Positions 1 to 6,212 are shown, numbered from the stretch's first letter. The stretch: 6,212 bases of DNA from Listeria marthii FSL S4-120 (GCA_000183865.1 CM001047.1:1252495-1258706); one strand, 5' to 3'. Notes: generated by a model from the sequence alone, not told the origin. Program-made: numbers and translations.

Positions 1-1581
1 TTAATTGTAACAATTAATCGTGACGGTGCAACCTACCAACAAAAATTTAAAGACGGCGGAAAGCCTGATGGAACACTGAAAAAAATCGGAAAATCAAAAG
101 CCACTGGGACAACAATTCGCTTTAAACCAGATCCAGCGATTTTTCCAACCACTTCATTTAACTATGAAACATTATCGGAACGTCTAAGAGAATCAGCGTT
201 CCTTTTAAAAGGGATGTTAATCGAATTAATTGATGAACGTGTAGGTATGGCAGAGGCTTTCCACTTTGAAGAAGGTGTGAAAAACTTTGTTGAATATATT
301 AATGAAGGCAAAGATGTGCTTCATCCAGTAGCCAGTTTTGAAGGAGAAAATGCGACCATTGAAGTAGAAATGGCGTTCCAATTCAATGATGGTTACTCTG
401 AAAATATCTTGAGTTTCGTTAATAACGTTCGAACTCGCGGAGCAGGTTCCCATGAATCAGGTATGAAAGCCGCAATGACACGGATTTTCAATGATTACGC
501 TCGTCGGGTGAATCTTTTGAAAGAAAAAGATAAAAACCTCGAAGGTAGCGATATTCGTGAAGGGTTATCCGCGGTGCTTTCTATCCGTGTTCCAGAAAAA
601 ATCCTCCAATTCGAAGGTCAAACGAAAGAGAAACTAGGGACACAGGAAGCTCGCCAGGCGGTCGATGCTGTAGTGGCGGAACATTTAGCTTACTTCCTTG
701 CAGAAAACCCAGAAACAAGCTCACTTCTCGTTAAAAAGGCTGTTAAAGCCCGCGAAGCAAGAGAAGCAGCCAGAAAAGCTCGTGAAGAAACGCGTAACGG
801 CAAGAAAAAGAAACGTTCTGAAACACTGCTTTCTGGAAAGTTAACGCCAGCACAATCACGAAACCCTAATAAAAATGAACTTTACCTAGTCGAAGGAGAC
901 TCGGCGGGAGGATCAGCCAAACAAGGCCGTGACCGCCGTTTCCAAGCTATTTTGCCACTTCGAGGAAAAGTAATTAATACCGAAAAAGCAAAACTACAAG
1001 ATATCTTAAAAAATGAAGAAATTAGTACGATTATCCATACAGTTGGTGCGGGTGTTGGTACCGAGTTTGATGTCGAGGATTGTAACTATGACAAAGTAGT
1101 TATCATGACCGATGCCGATACCGATGGCGCCCACATTCAAGTATTACTATTAACATTCTTCTATCGTTATATGCGCCCACTTGTTGAAGCTGGTAAAGTA
1201 TTCATTGCCTTGCCACCACTTTACAAAGTCAGCCGCGGTTCCGGGAAAAAAGAAGTAATCGAATATGCTTGGACAGATGAAGAATTAGATTCTGCCATCC
1301 AAAAAATCGGTAAAGGCTACATGATTCAACGTTACAAAGGTCTTGGTGAGATGAACGCCGATCAACTTTGGGAAACAACGATGAATCCAGATACACGTAC
1401 ATTAATTCGTGTGCGAGTGGACGATTCTGCGCGTGCTGAACGCCGTGTGGCAACACTGATGGGTGATAAAGTAGAACCAAGACGTCAGTGGATTGAAAAG
1501 CATGTTGAGTTTTCTATGGAAGATAGCCAAAACATTTTAGAAAATGAAAACATGATGGTTGAGGAGGCGAAAGACATTTGA
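1..1581 (+). CDS. parE: DNA topoisomerase IV subunit B (ParE), 5'-truncated by window edge
   Basis: ParE is the ATPase/TOPRIM subunit of the type IIA enzyme topoisomerase IV, which works with ParC to decatenate daughter chromosomes. The frame is open from base 1, so the gene starts upstream; 526 residues are visible, and a usual length near 655 implies about 130 missing. An internal ATG at 214 is not the true start, because ParE sequence (GTTIRFKPD) is already readable before it. Visible, numbered in the fragment: the end of the GHKL ATPase lobe (1-80), the transducer domain with the ATP-contacting QTK loop (207-209), and the TOPRIM domain with EGDSAGGSA (from 298, bases 892-918), PLRGKVINTEKA, and the metal-binding DADTDGAH (bases 1111-1134). 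DADTDGAH and VINTEKA favour ParE over GyrB, which usually has DADVDGAH and ILNVEKA. The C-terminal RYKGLGEMN motif is present. The stop overlaps the parC start, so the two genes are translationally coupled. No frameshift or missing catalytic residue is seen. Confidence 0.97.
   Translation, partial: LIVTINRDGATYQQKFKDGGKPDGTLKKIGKSKATGTTIRFKPDPAIFPTTSFNYETLSERLRESAFLLKGMLIELIDERVGMAEAFHFEEGVKNFVEYINEGKDVLHPVASFEGENATIEVEMAFQFNDGYSENILSFVNNVRTRGAGSHESGMKAAMTRIFNDYARRVNLLKEKDKNLEGSDIREGLSAVLSIRVPEKILQFEGQTKEKLGTQEARQAVDAVVAEHLAYFLAENPETSSLLVKKAVKAREAREAARKAREETRNGKKKKRSETLLSGKLTPAQSRNPNKNELYLVEGDSAGGSAKQGRDRRFQAILPLRGKVINTEKAKLQDILKNEEISTIIHTVGAGVGTEFDVEDCNYDKVVIMTDADTDGAHIQVLLLTFFYRYMRPLVEAGKVFIALPPLYKVSRGSGKKEVIEYAWTDEELDSAIQKIGKGYMIQRYKGLGEMNADQLWETTMNPDTRTLIRVRVDDSARAERRVATLMGDKVEPRRQWIEKHVEFSMEDSQNILENENMMVEEAKDI
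1561..1567 (+). promoter_or_regulatory. Shine-Dalgarno that fixes the TTG start of parC
   Basis: GAGGAGG lies inside the last codons of parE, 10 bases before a TTG at 1578-1580. It is a near-perfect match to the 16S rRNA anti-SD and supports TTG as the real start even though it is not ATG. The next in-frame Met (codon 17) would remove conserved N-terminal ParC sequence and has no comparable SD. Confidence 0.8.
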
Positions 1582-4037
1582 CTAATCCAGAACAACATAT
1601 CCAAGACTTAGCGCTAGAAGAAGTTATGGGCGACCGTTTTGGTAGATATAGTAAATATATTATTCAAGAACGTGCGCTTCCAGATGTTCGTGACGGACTG
1701 AAACCAGTACAACGTCGGATTTTATTCGCAATGAATGTCGAAGGAAATACATCTGAGAAAGGTTTCCGTAAATCTGCCAAAACAGTCGGAAATGTTATCG
1801 GTAATTACCATCCACATGGTGACTCTTCCGTTTATGAAGCAATGGTGCGGATGAGTCAAGACTGGAAAGTACGTAATATGCTGATTGAAATGCACGGGAA
1901 TAATGGTAGTGTAGACGGGGATCCACCCGCTGCGATGCGTTATACCGAAGCTCGTCTTTCACCAATTTCAGCTGAATTACTTCGCGATATCGAAAAAGAA
2001 ACAGTCGATTTCATTCCTAACTTTGATGATACTTCTAGTGAGCCAACTGTTTTACCAGCGCGTTTCCCGAACCTTTTAGTCAATGGTTCTACTGGGATTT
2101 CCGCGGGTTATGCGACAGATATTCCGCCGCATAATTTAACCGAAATCATTGAAGCTGTCATCAAACGATTAGATAACCCGCTTTGCACAACCGATGATAT
2201 TATGAAAATTGTCAAAGGCCCAGATTTCCCAACAGGTGGAATTATTCAAGGGATTGACGGTATTCGTAAAGCATATCAAACGGGTAAAGGGCGCGTCGTC
2301 GTTCGTTCCAAAACAGAAATTGAAGATATCCGTGGCGGCAGAAAACAAATTACGATTCATGAAATTCCTTATGAAGTGAATAAAGCTAATTTAGTTAAAC
2401 GCATGGACGAACTTCGTATTGAGAAAAAAATTGAAGGTATTTCAGAAGTACGCGATGAAACTGACCGTACTGGACTTCGTATCGCAGTGGAACTTAAAAA
2501 AGATGCCAATGCAGAAGGCGTACTGAATTACTTATTTAAAAATACAGATTTACAAGTGAGCTATAATTTCAATATGGTCGCTATCAATAGAAAACGTCCT
2601 GAGCTAATGGGAATTATCCCAATGCTTGATGCGTATATTGACCACCAAAAAGAAATCATTACTAAGCGCTCTGAGTATGACATTCGCAAAGCACGCGCGC
2701 GCCAACATATTTTAGAAGGATTAATTAAAGCACTTTCTATTTTAGATGAAGTCATTAAATTAATCCGTGGCTCGAAAGATAAACGTGATGCGAAATTAAA
2801 CTTACAAACAAACTATGATTTCAGCGAAAAACAAGCAGAAGCGATTGTATCTTTACAACTGTATCGTTTAACAAATACAGATATTCATGAACTTCAAAGT
2901 GAAGCCGCATCTCTAGCAGAGCAAATTAGTGTTCTGGAAAAAATCCTTGGCGATGAAGCAGAACTTATTGCTGTGCTAAAAGAAGAACTAGCTGAAATTA
3001 AGAAAAAATACAAAACTGCCCGCCGTACAGAAGTGCAAGCGGAAATCACCGAAATCAAAATCGATACGGAAGTACTTGTTGCTAACGAAGACGTGATTGT
3101 TTCTGTAACGAAGGAAGGCTATGTGAAACGGACAAGCCAACGTTCTTACGCCGCTTCAAATGGTGCAGAATTAGCGATGAAAGAAGCCGACCATGCCATC
3201 TTTATCCAAAAAATGAATTCACTCGATTCGCTCTTGTTATTCACGAGCAAAGGGAATTTCATTTATCGACCAGTGCATGAGTTGCCAGATATTCGTTGGA
3301 AAAACCTCGGGGATCACGTTAGTCACTTGGCTAGTGATTTATCAGCCGGAGAAGAAATTCGTTCCGCCATTGCAATTCAAGCCTTTACGGAAGAAAAACG
3401 ATTTTTATTCGTTACCAAAAACGGCATGACCAAGCAATCGGCAATCACGAATTACAAACCGCAGCGCTATTCTAAATCAATGATGGCAATTAAGCTAAAA
3501 GATGACGATGAGCTGTTAAGTGTTCATTTGATTGATGGGTCAGAAGATATTTTCCTAGCCACCAAAAATGGTTATGGTCTTCGTTATTCGATTACGGAAA
3601 TTCCAGAGTCCGGCGCAAGAACAGCCGGCGTGAAAGCTATTAATTTAAAACAAGATGATATCGTTGTTGGCGGTGTAGTAATTACGCCAAACGAACAAAA
3701 ACATATCCTTCTCGCAACACAGCGCGGTTCACTTAAACAAATGAAAGCAAGCGAATTTGAACCGATTTCTAGGGCGAAACGTGGCTTACTGATGTTACGC
3801 GAACTGAAAAGTAACCCGCATCGCTTCATTGGCTTAACACTTGCTGATAATAACGACCATTTATTTATCGAAACAAATACAGATCAAGTAGTCGAAATAG
3901 ACGTCAATAATCTACGGATAACAGATCGCTATTCTAACGGCTCGTTTGTATTAGATGAAACAATGGAAGGGGAGCCAACATCTATTTGGTTGGCGATTCC
4001 TGAAATCAAAGATACAACAGATGCAAAAGACGAATAA
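1578..4037 (+). CDS. parC: DNA topoisomerase IV subunit A (ParC), TTG start
   Basis: ParC is the DNA breakage-reunion subunit of topoisomerase IV and forms an A2B2 complex with ParE that unlinks replicated chromosomes. The protein is 819 residues, a normal length. The N-terminal winged-helix/tower region carries the catalytic pair Arg121-Tyr122 in [10 protein letters not shown]; the tyrosine forms the covalent DNA link. IPPHNLTEI follows. The quinolone-resistance region reads [12 protein letters not shown], with Ser83 and Glu87 at the positions equivalent to S. aureus GrlA Ser80/Glu84, so the classic resistance changes are absent. A charged heptad-like stretch at about 438-490 fits the coiled coil to the C-gate. 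Residues about 505-800 form a beta-pinwheel with six recognisable blade strands (for example [47 protein letters not shown]). No canonical GyrA-box (QRRGGKG) is seen, which favours ParC over GyrA. The start overlaps the parE stop in TTGA. An intrinsic terminator begins five bases after the stop. Confidence 0.97.
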   Translation: MTNPEQHIQDLALEEVMGDRFGRYSKYIIQERALPDVRDGLKPVQRRILFAMNVEGNTSEKGFRKSAKTVGNVIGNYHPHGDSSVYEAMVRMSQDWKVRNMLIEMHGNNGSVDGDPPAAMRYTEARLSPISAELLRDIEKETVDFIPNFDDTSSEPTVLPARFPNLLVNGSTGISAGYATDIPPHNLTEIIEAVIKRLDNPLCTTDDIMKIVKGPDFPTGGIIQGIDGIRKAYQTGKGRVVVRSKTEIEDIRGGRKQITIHEIPYEVNKANLVKRMDELRIEKKIEGISEVRDETDRTGLRIAVELKKDANAEGVLNYLFKNTDLQVSYNFNMVAINRKRPELMGIIPMLDAYIDHQKEIITKRSEYDIRKARARQHILEGLIKALSILDEVIKLIRGSKDKRDAKLNLQTNYDFSEKQAEAIVSLQLYRLTNTDIHELQSEAASLAEQISVLEKILGDEAELIAVLKEELAEIKKKYKTARRTEVQAEITEIKIDTEVLVANEDVIVSVTKEGYVKRTSQRSYAASNGAELAMKEADHAIFIQKMNSLDSLLLFTSKGNFIYRPVHELPDIRWKNLGDHVSHLASDLSAGEEIRSAIAIQAFTEEKRFLFVTKNGMTKQSAITNYKPQRYSKSMMAIKLKDDDELLSVHLIDGSEDIFLATKNGYGLRYSITEIPESGARTAGVKAINLKQDDIVVGGVVITPNEQKHILLATQRGSLKQMKASEFEPISRAKRGLLMLRELKSNPHRFIGLTLADNNDHLFIETNTDQVVEIDVNNLRITDRYSNGSFVLDETMEGEPTSIWLAIPEIKDTTDAKDE

Positions 4038-4041
4038 TCAT

Positions 4042-4083
4042 AAAAGAGTTCTTGTATAGAAATATGCAAGGATTCTTTTTTTT
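4042..4083 (+). terminator. Intrinsic terminator of the parE-parC operon
   Basis: A long hairpin pairs 4043-4058 with 4063-4078: 16 base pairs including three G-T wobbles, closed by a GAAA tetraloop (4059-4062), followed by a T-run ending at 4083. It begins five bases after the parC stop. Its end touches the luxS promoter, so termination of parC and initiation of luxS are packed into the same short spacer. Confidence 0.9.
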
Positions 4084-4091
4084 GATATAAT
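4083..4091 (+). promoter_or_regulatory. Extended -10 promoter of luxS
   Basis: TGATATAAT combines the extended -10 TG with a perfect SigA -10 hexamer (TATAAT, 4086-4091). No good -35 sits 16-18 bases upstream (the hexamer at 4063-4068 is TATGCA), which fits an extended -10 promoter. The start would be near 4098, giving a leader of only about 20 bases. The TG overlaps the last T of the upstream terminator. This is a motif-based call without start-site data. Confidence 0.7.
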
Positions 4092-4104
4092 GACAAAGAA
4101 TAAG

Positions 4105-4110
4105 AGGAGG
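4105..4110 (+). promoter_or_regulatory. Shine-Dalgarno of luxS
   Basis: AGGAGG, seven bases before the ATG at 4118, is a strong ribosome binding site that decides the luxS start. Confidence 0.85.
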
Positions 4111-4117
4111 GAAACGC

Positions 4118-4585
4118 ATGGCAGAAAAAATGAATGTAGAAAGTTTTAATTTAGACCATACGAAAGTAAAAGCACCTTTTGTGAGACTAGCGGGAACGAA
4201 AGTTGGCATACACGGAGATGAAATTTACAAATATGATGTTCGCTTTAAACAACCTAATAAAGAACATATGGAAATGCCGGCGCTACACTCTTTAGAACAT
4301 TTGATGGCAGAACTTGCAAGAAATCATACCGACAAATTAGTAGACATTAGTCCAATGGGATGTCAAACAGGGTTCTACGTATCATTGATAAATCATAGTG
4401 ACTACGATGATGTGCTAGAAATCATTGCGACAACATTAAACGATGTTATCCAGGCAACTGAAGTTCCAGCATGCAATGAAGTTCAATGTGGCTGGGCAGC
4501 GAGCCATAGTTTAGAAGGCGCCCAAGCTTTGGCGGCTGAATTTCTAGCTAAAAGAAGCGAATGGAAAAATGTATTTGGCGAATAA
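4118..4585 (+). CDS. luxS: S-ribosylhomocysteine lyase (LuxS, AI-2 synthase)
   Basis: LuxS cleaves S-ribosylhomocysteine to homocysteine and 4,5-dihydroxy-2,3-pentanedione, which cyclises to autoinducer-2; this is the recycling step after SAM-dependent methylation in the cytosol. The 155-residue protein is of usual family length. The metal site is HSLEH (His57, Glu60, His61) plus Cys124 in QCGWA; these correspond to His54, Glu57, His58 and Cys126 of the B. subtilis enzyme. Cys82 in SPMGCQTG is the catalytic cysteine. All key residues are present, so the enzyme should be active. The gene is monocistronic by sequence: it has its own extended -10 promoter, a strong SD and its own terminator. A homodimer is expected from the family. 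Nothing in the sequence shows whether AI-2 signalling is used; the metabolic role is the safer reading, since no LuxP/LsrB-type receptor is present here. Confidence 0.97.
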   Translation: MAEKMNVESFNLDHTKVKAPFVRLAGTKVGIHGDEIYKYDVRFKQPNKEHMEMPALHSLEHLMAELARNHTDKLVDISPMGCQTGFYVSLINHSDYDDVLEIIATTLNDVIQATEVPACNEVQCGWAASHSLEGAQALAAEFLAKRSEWKNVFGE

Positions 4586-4590
4586 AAGTA

Positions 4591-4626
4591 AAGTATCTAG
4601 TCTTTAAATAGGCTAGATGCTTTTTT
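4591..4626 (+). terminator. Intrinsic terminator of luxS
   Basis: The segment 4591-4602 pairs with 4611-4622 (12 base pairs, two of them G-T wobbles), with an eight-base loop TTTAAATA and a T-run to 4626. It starts six bases after the luxS stop and separates luxS transcription from the internalin-like gene. Confidence 0.88.
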
Positions 4627-4631
4627 GTATA

Positions 4632-4663
4632 CTCAATAATGAAAGCGCATTCTCAATAAATGA
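4632..4663 (+). repeat. Paired direct repeats flanking a cre-like sequence
   Basis: CTCAATAATGA (4632-4642) recurs as CTCAATAAATGA (4652-4663) with a start-to-start distance of 20 bases, about two helical turns. Between and overlapping them, TGAAAGCGCATTCT (4640-4653) matches the CcpA cre consensus (TGWAANCGNTNWCA) except at two positions. It lies about 175 bases upstream of the proposed internalin promoter, which is far for direct CcpA repression. The repeats are seen directly; regulatory function is inference. Confidence 0.35.
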
Positions 4664-4692
4664 CACATTTTCGACATATTTATTGATTTTTT
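4653..4692 (+). repeat. AT-rich 9-base inverted repeat followed by T-run
   Basis: TCAATAAAT (4653-4661) is perfectly complementary to ATTTATTGA (4678-4686), with a 16-base spacer and six Ts after it (4687-4692). It could be a weak backup terminator after luxS or a protein-binding dyad. The low GC content of the stem and the large loop make it a poor terminator by itself. Confidence 0.35.
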
Positions 4693-4805
4693 AGTAGTGT
4701 ATGAAATACTGGGGAAACAGCACTTCTACAGCGGTTTGTCTTATTTATAATCATTATTAATTGAGTGTGCGAGTAATTTGCCTTAAAATGTTCACAATTT
4801 GTCCA

Positions 4806-4834
4806 TTGGTATATACCGAAATCGGGTATATAAT
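4806..4834 (+). promoter_or_regulatory. SigA-type promoter of the internalin-like gene
   Basis: TTGGTA (4806-4811, four of six matches to TTGACA) is followed after 17 bases by a perfect TATAAT (4829-4834). The start would be near 4841, giving a leader of about 74 bases. The GGGTAT at 4824-4829 resembles a SigB -10, but no GTTT-type -35 lies at the right distance, so SigA is the better reading. No PrfA box matching TTAACANNTGTTAA was found upstream. Confidence 0.65.
4808..4832. repeat. GGTATATA direct repeat and dyad inside the promoter
   Basis: GGTATATA occurs at 4808-4815 and again at 4825-4832, 17 bases apart; the first copy is part of the perfect palindrome GGTATATACC (4808-4817). Between them TATACCGA (4812-4819) and TCGGGTATA (4822-4830) form an imperfect inverted repeat with one extra G. 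One copy overlaps the -35 box and the other the -10 box, a placement suited to a repressor operator. No regulator is identified. Confidence 0.45.
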
Positions 4835-4842
4835 TTAAATCA

Positions 4843-4868
4843 TTAAGGCAAGCGATTAGCTGTCTTAA
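4843..4868 (+). promoter_or_regulatory. Predicted 5'-terminal stem-loop in the internalin mRNA leader
   Basis: Hand folding gives ten pairs: 4843-4850 with 4861-4868 (one G-T wobble), a bulged A at 4851, then 4852-4853 with 4859-4860, closed by the loop GATTA (4854-4858). If transcription starts near 4841 the stem begins about two bases from the mRNA 5' end. Such 5' stem-loops are known to slow 5'-dependent mRNA decay in Firmicutes. No T-run follows, so it is not a terminator, and it does not cover the ribosome binding site at 4896-4903. Confidence 0.5.
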
Positions 4869-4877
4869 AGGTTTTCA

Positions 4878-4955
4878 ATGACAAGCATTCTAATTAAGAG
4901 AGGAACAACACAAGATGTCAATCAAATCCAAAATTATGAAAATCGGAGTTTGTAG
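4878..4955 (+). CDS. Possible 25-codon leader ORF overlapping the internalin start
   Basis: An ATG at 4878 opens a 25-codon frame ending with TAG at 4953-4955; it runs out of frame through the internalin start at 4915. A weak SD-like AAAGG lies at 4867-4871, six bases upstream and partly within the leader stem-loop. The peptide (MTSILIKRGTTQ...) resembles nothing I recognise. It may be chance; if translated, it could modulate initiation at the downstream start. Confidence 0.15.
   Translation: MTSILIKRGTTQDVNQIQNYENRSL
4896..4903 (+). promoter_or_regulatory. Ribosome binding site of the internalin-like gene
   Basis: AAGAGAGG lies 11 bases before the ATG at 4915, a slightly weak and distant SD. 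It still favours 4915 over the next in-frame ATG at 4936, which has no SD and would shorten the signal peptide's charged N-region to a single lysine. Confidence 0.65.
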
Positions 4956-6212
4956 TGTAATGGTACTTGTACCTCTATCCCAAACTTCTTTTCCAGGTTT
5001 TGCTGCTGAGGAAATAGGGACAGACACAGGTCAGGGAGCTATTAATATTCCCGATTCAGTATTAAAAGCTACATTGAATAGTAACTTAGGTCAAGCAAGC
5101 ACAGCAGATATTACAGAAGCTCAGATGTCGAGTCTTAATGGTCTTAATCTAAGCGGTAATATTACTGACTTAACAGGACTTGAATATGCGAAAAACCTTA
5201 ACATGTTAACTATCTCGGATATAAGTGCAGGTAGTTATGCACCGATAGCGCAATTAACTAATTTAGAACACTTAACTATTACAGGTTCTAATGTAACTTC
5301 AAATGCGATACCAGATTTAACGAGTTTAACAGCTTTAAAAAGTTTGAGCATAACTAATGCTAGCATAGATAATTCCGTATACTCTAAAATTAATAATATT
5401 TCGAGTTTAGCTAGCCTTAATTTGAAGGGTAATAAAAATATCACTAATGTGACAAATCTTAAAAGTTTGCCTAATCTATCGACTTTAGTAGTAGAAGATT
5501 GTCAGATTGCTGATTATAAAGGTGTAGAAGATTTCCCGCGCCTAACAAACTTTCAAGGTGGAAAACAAGCATTTGAATCGCAAGCAGTGACAGAAATTAA
5601 GAGCAATACCCTTAATTATGATGCGAAAGCGCAAACCATGTTTATTCCTTATAGCTTATTGACACCAAGTTCTTTAACCAATTTTGATGGTTCTAAAATC
5701 AATCCTTCCTTTAAACTCTATGAATATGAAGTGGAGTTGAGCACTGGAGCTGTTGCTGATAGTAAAATGACTGCTACAGCTGAGGGGATAACTATTAACG
5801 GCGTGACTCCGGCTGACTTTGATCAAATTGAAGATTTTTCTGTCTATACATTATTTGATGTTAGAAAAGCAACAAAACCTGCTAATTTAGCAACTGGCTA
5901 TGGTATCAGTAACTCTTCTGTTAAAGGGAAATTCACAGTTGACCACTCTGTAAGTATTACAGCCGAAGATAACATCTCTTATATAGCTGGCGAAACAGTC
6001 ACACCAGAAAAATTCTTAACAGATATTAACGCAAATGCTAATGGTCCGACAGTAACAAGTGACGTTGCAGAAAAAGTCGATTTTACAAAAGCTGGAACGT
6101 ACACTGTTACACTTAACGCAGAAAATTCAACAGGCGTTAAAAGTGAACCAATGCAAGTAACAGTTACAATCATTGAAAAAACAGCCATTACAGCTGATCC
6201 AGAAGTAACATA
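4915..6212 (+). CDS. Internalin-family LRR surface protein, 3' end beyond window
   Basis: Reading from ATG 4915 gives 432 codons with no stop, so the C-terminus is outside the window. Residues 1-31 are a Sec signal peptide (Lys-rich start, hydrophobic core, likely cleavage after FAA). Residues about 32-75 form the internalin N-terminal cap (IPDSVLKATLNSNLG, ITEAQMSSLNGLNLSG). Residues about 76-215 are leucine-rich repeats with units such as LTNLEHLTITGSNVT and LTALKSLSITNASID. They run 24, 24, 23 and 22 residues rather than a uniform 22, and the asparagine-ladder position is mostly Ser, Ala or Cys. Residues about 225-345 fit the Ig-like LRR-adjacent domain. Residues about 347-420 look like a Big_3-type Ig domain (YIAGETVTPEKF, FTKAGTYTVTL), and ITADPEVT at the edge may begin a second. 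Internalins of this type usually end in an LPXTG sortase anchor, which cannot be checked here. By position it resembles lmo1289, or the neighbouring inlK (lmo1290), of L. monocytogenes; I do not assign a symbol. The ligand is unknown. It is transcribed from its own promoter, separately from luxS. Confidence 0.88.
   Translation, partial: MSIKSKIMKIGVCSVMVLVPLSQTSFPGFAAEEIGTDTGQGAINIPDSVLKATLNSNLGQASTADITEAQMSSLNGLNLSGNITDLTGLEYAKNLNMLTISDISAGSYAPIAQLTNLEHLTITGSNVTSNAIPDLTSLTALKSLSITNASIDNSVYSKINNISSLASLNLKGNKNITNVTNLKSLPNLSTLVVEDCQIADYKGVEDFPRLTNFQGGKQAFESQAVTEIKSNTLNYDAKAQTMFIPYSLLTPSSLTNFDGSKINPSFKLYEYEVELSTGAVADSKMTATAEGITINGVTPADFDQIEDFSVYTLFDVRKATKPANLATGYGISNSSVKGKFTVDHSVSITAEDNISYIAGETVTPEKFLTDINANANGPTVTSDVAEKVDFTKAGTYTVTLNAENSTGVKSEPMQVTVTIIEKTAITADPEVT

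Larger units (their letters stand above)
4778..4851. repeat. 9-base inverted repeat flanking the internalin promoter
   Basis: TTGCCTTAA at 4778-4786 is the exact reverse complement of TTAAGGCAA at 4843-4851. The arms bracket the proposed -35 and -10 boxes, with the right arm falling just after the expected transcription start. The right arm also forms the left strand of the leader stem-loop, so the distant left copy may be either an operator half or a coincidence. Confidence 0.4.
4586..4914 (+). other. 329-base AT-rich intergenic region, control region of the internalin-like gene
   Basis: No convincing protein gene or tRNA/rRNA is seen here. In order it holds the luxS terminator (4591-4626), paired CTCAATA-type repeats around a cre-like sequence (4632-4663), an AT-rich inverted repeat with a T-run (4653-4692), an isolated TATAAT at 4746-4751 without a good -35, a SigA-type promoter with overlapping repeats (4806-4834), and a predicted leader stem-loop (4843-4868) before the ribosome binding site. 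About 190 bases between the luxS terminator and the main promoter is long for this compact genome and leaves room for regulator sites or a small RNA, but neither is demonstrated. Confidence 0.7.

Noticed and set aside
214..216. ATG at 214 as the start of parE
   Set aside because: The frame is open to base 1, and the upstream codons encode conserved GHKL-domain sequence including GTTIRFKPD.
4006..4209. Minus-strand open frame of 67 codons across the parC-luxS spacer
   Set aside because: It runs antisense through a terminator and the luxS start and has no ribosome binding site; it is a shadow frame.
4683..4710. Possible promoter TTGATT, 16 bases, AATACT
   Set aside because: Both hexamers are imperfect, the -35 runs into the inverted-repeat T-run, and it lies over 200 bases from the gene.
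4746..4751. Perfect TATAAT upstream of the main promoter
   Set aside because: There is no acceptable -35 at 16-18 bases and no extended TG, so chance in AT-rich DNA is likely.
4783..4796. TTAAAATGTTCA as a PrfA box
   Set aside because: The two half-sites lack the two-base centre of TTAACANNTGTTAA, and several positions mismatch.
4824..4829. GGGTAT resembling a SigB -10 element
   Set aside because: No GTTT-like -35 lies 13-16 bases upstream, while a SigA pair with 17-base spacing fits the same stretch.
5235..5444. Minus-strand open frame of 69 codons inside the internalin gene
   Set aside because: It is the antisense shadow of the leucine-rich repeats, with no SD and no recognisable domain.

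Overview
The window comes from a low-GC Gram-positive bacterium. Its gene order (parE, parC, luxS, then a signal-peptide/leucine-rich-repeat/Ig-like surface protein) and protein sequences point to Listeria, most likely L. monocytogenes or a close relative. From memory this matches the lmo1286-lmo1289 stretch of L. monocytogenes EGD-e. No database search was possible, so the species and the match to particular internalin locus tags remain open.

Layout, all genes on the + strand: (1) positions 1-1581 hold the 3' four-fifths of parE (topoisomerase IV subunit B), cut by the left window edge. (2) parC (subunit A) follows at 1578-4037 and overlaps parE by four bases; it starts with TTG. An intrinsic terminator closes this operon. 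(3) luxS (4118-4585) has its own extended -10 promoter, whose TG lies at the end of the parC terminator's T-run, and its own terminator. (4) A 329-base AT-rich intergenic region (4586-4914) holds the control region of the next gene: several small repeats, a SigA-type promoter and a predicted 5'-terminal stem-loop in the leader. (5) From 4915 to the right edge runs an open reading frame with no stop in the window. It encodes the first 432 residues of a secreted internalin-family protein.

ParE and ParC form topoisomerase IV, which decatenates replicated chromosomes; both show intact catalytic motifs and wild-type-looking residues at the classic quinolone-resistance positions of ParC. LuxS detoxifies S-ribosylhomocysteine in the activated methyl cycle and releases the AI-2 precursor. 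The internalin-like protein is an accessory cell-surface gene beside this housekeeping block, with no visible functional link to it.

I see no undescribed multi-gene system here. The parts most worth a second look are the internalin gene (LRR units longer than canonical, possible tandem Ig-like repeats) and its promoter/leader region, where repeats overlap the promoter and a stem-loop is predicted about two bases from the transcript's 5' end.
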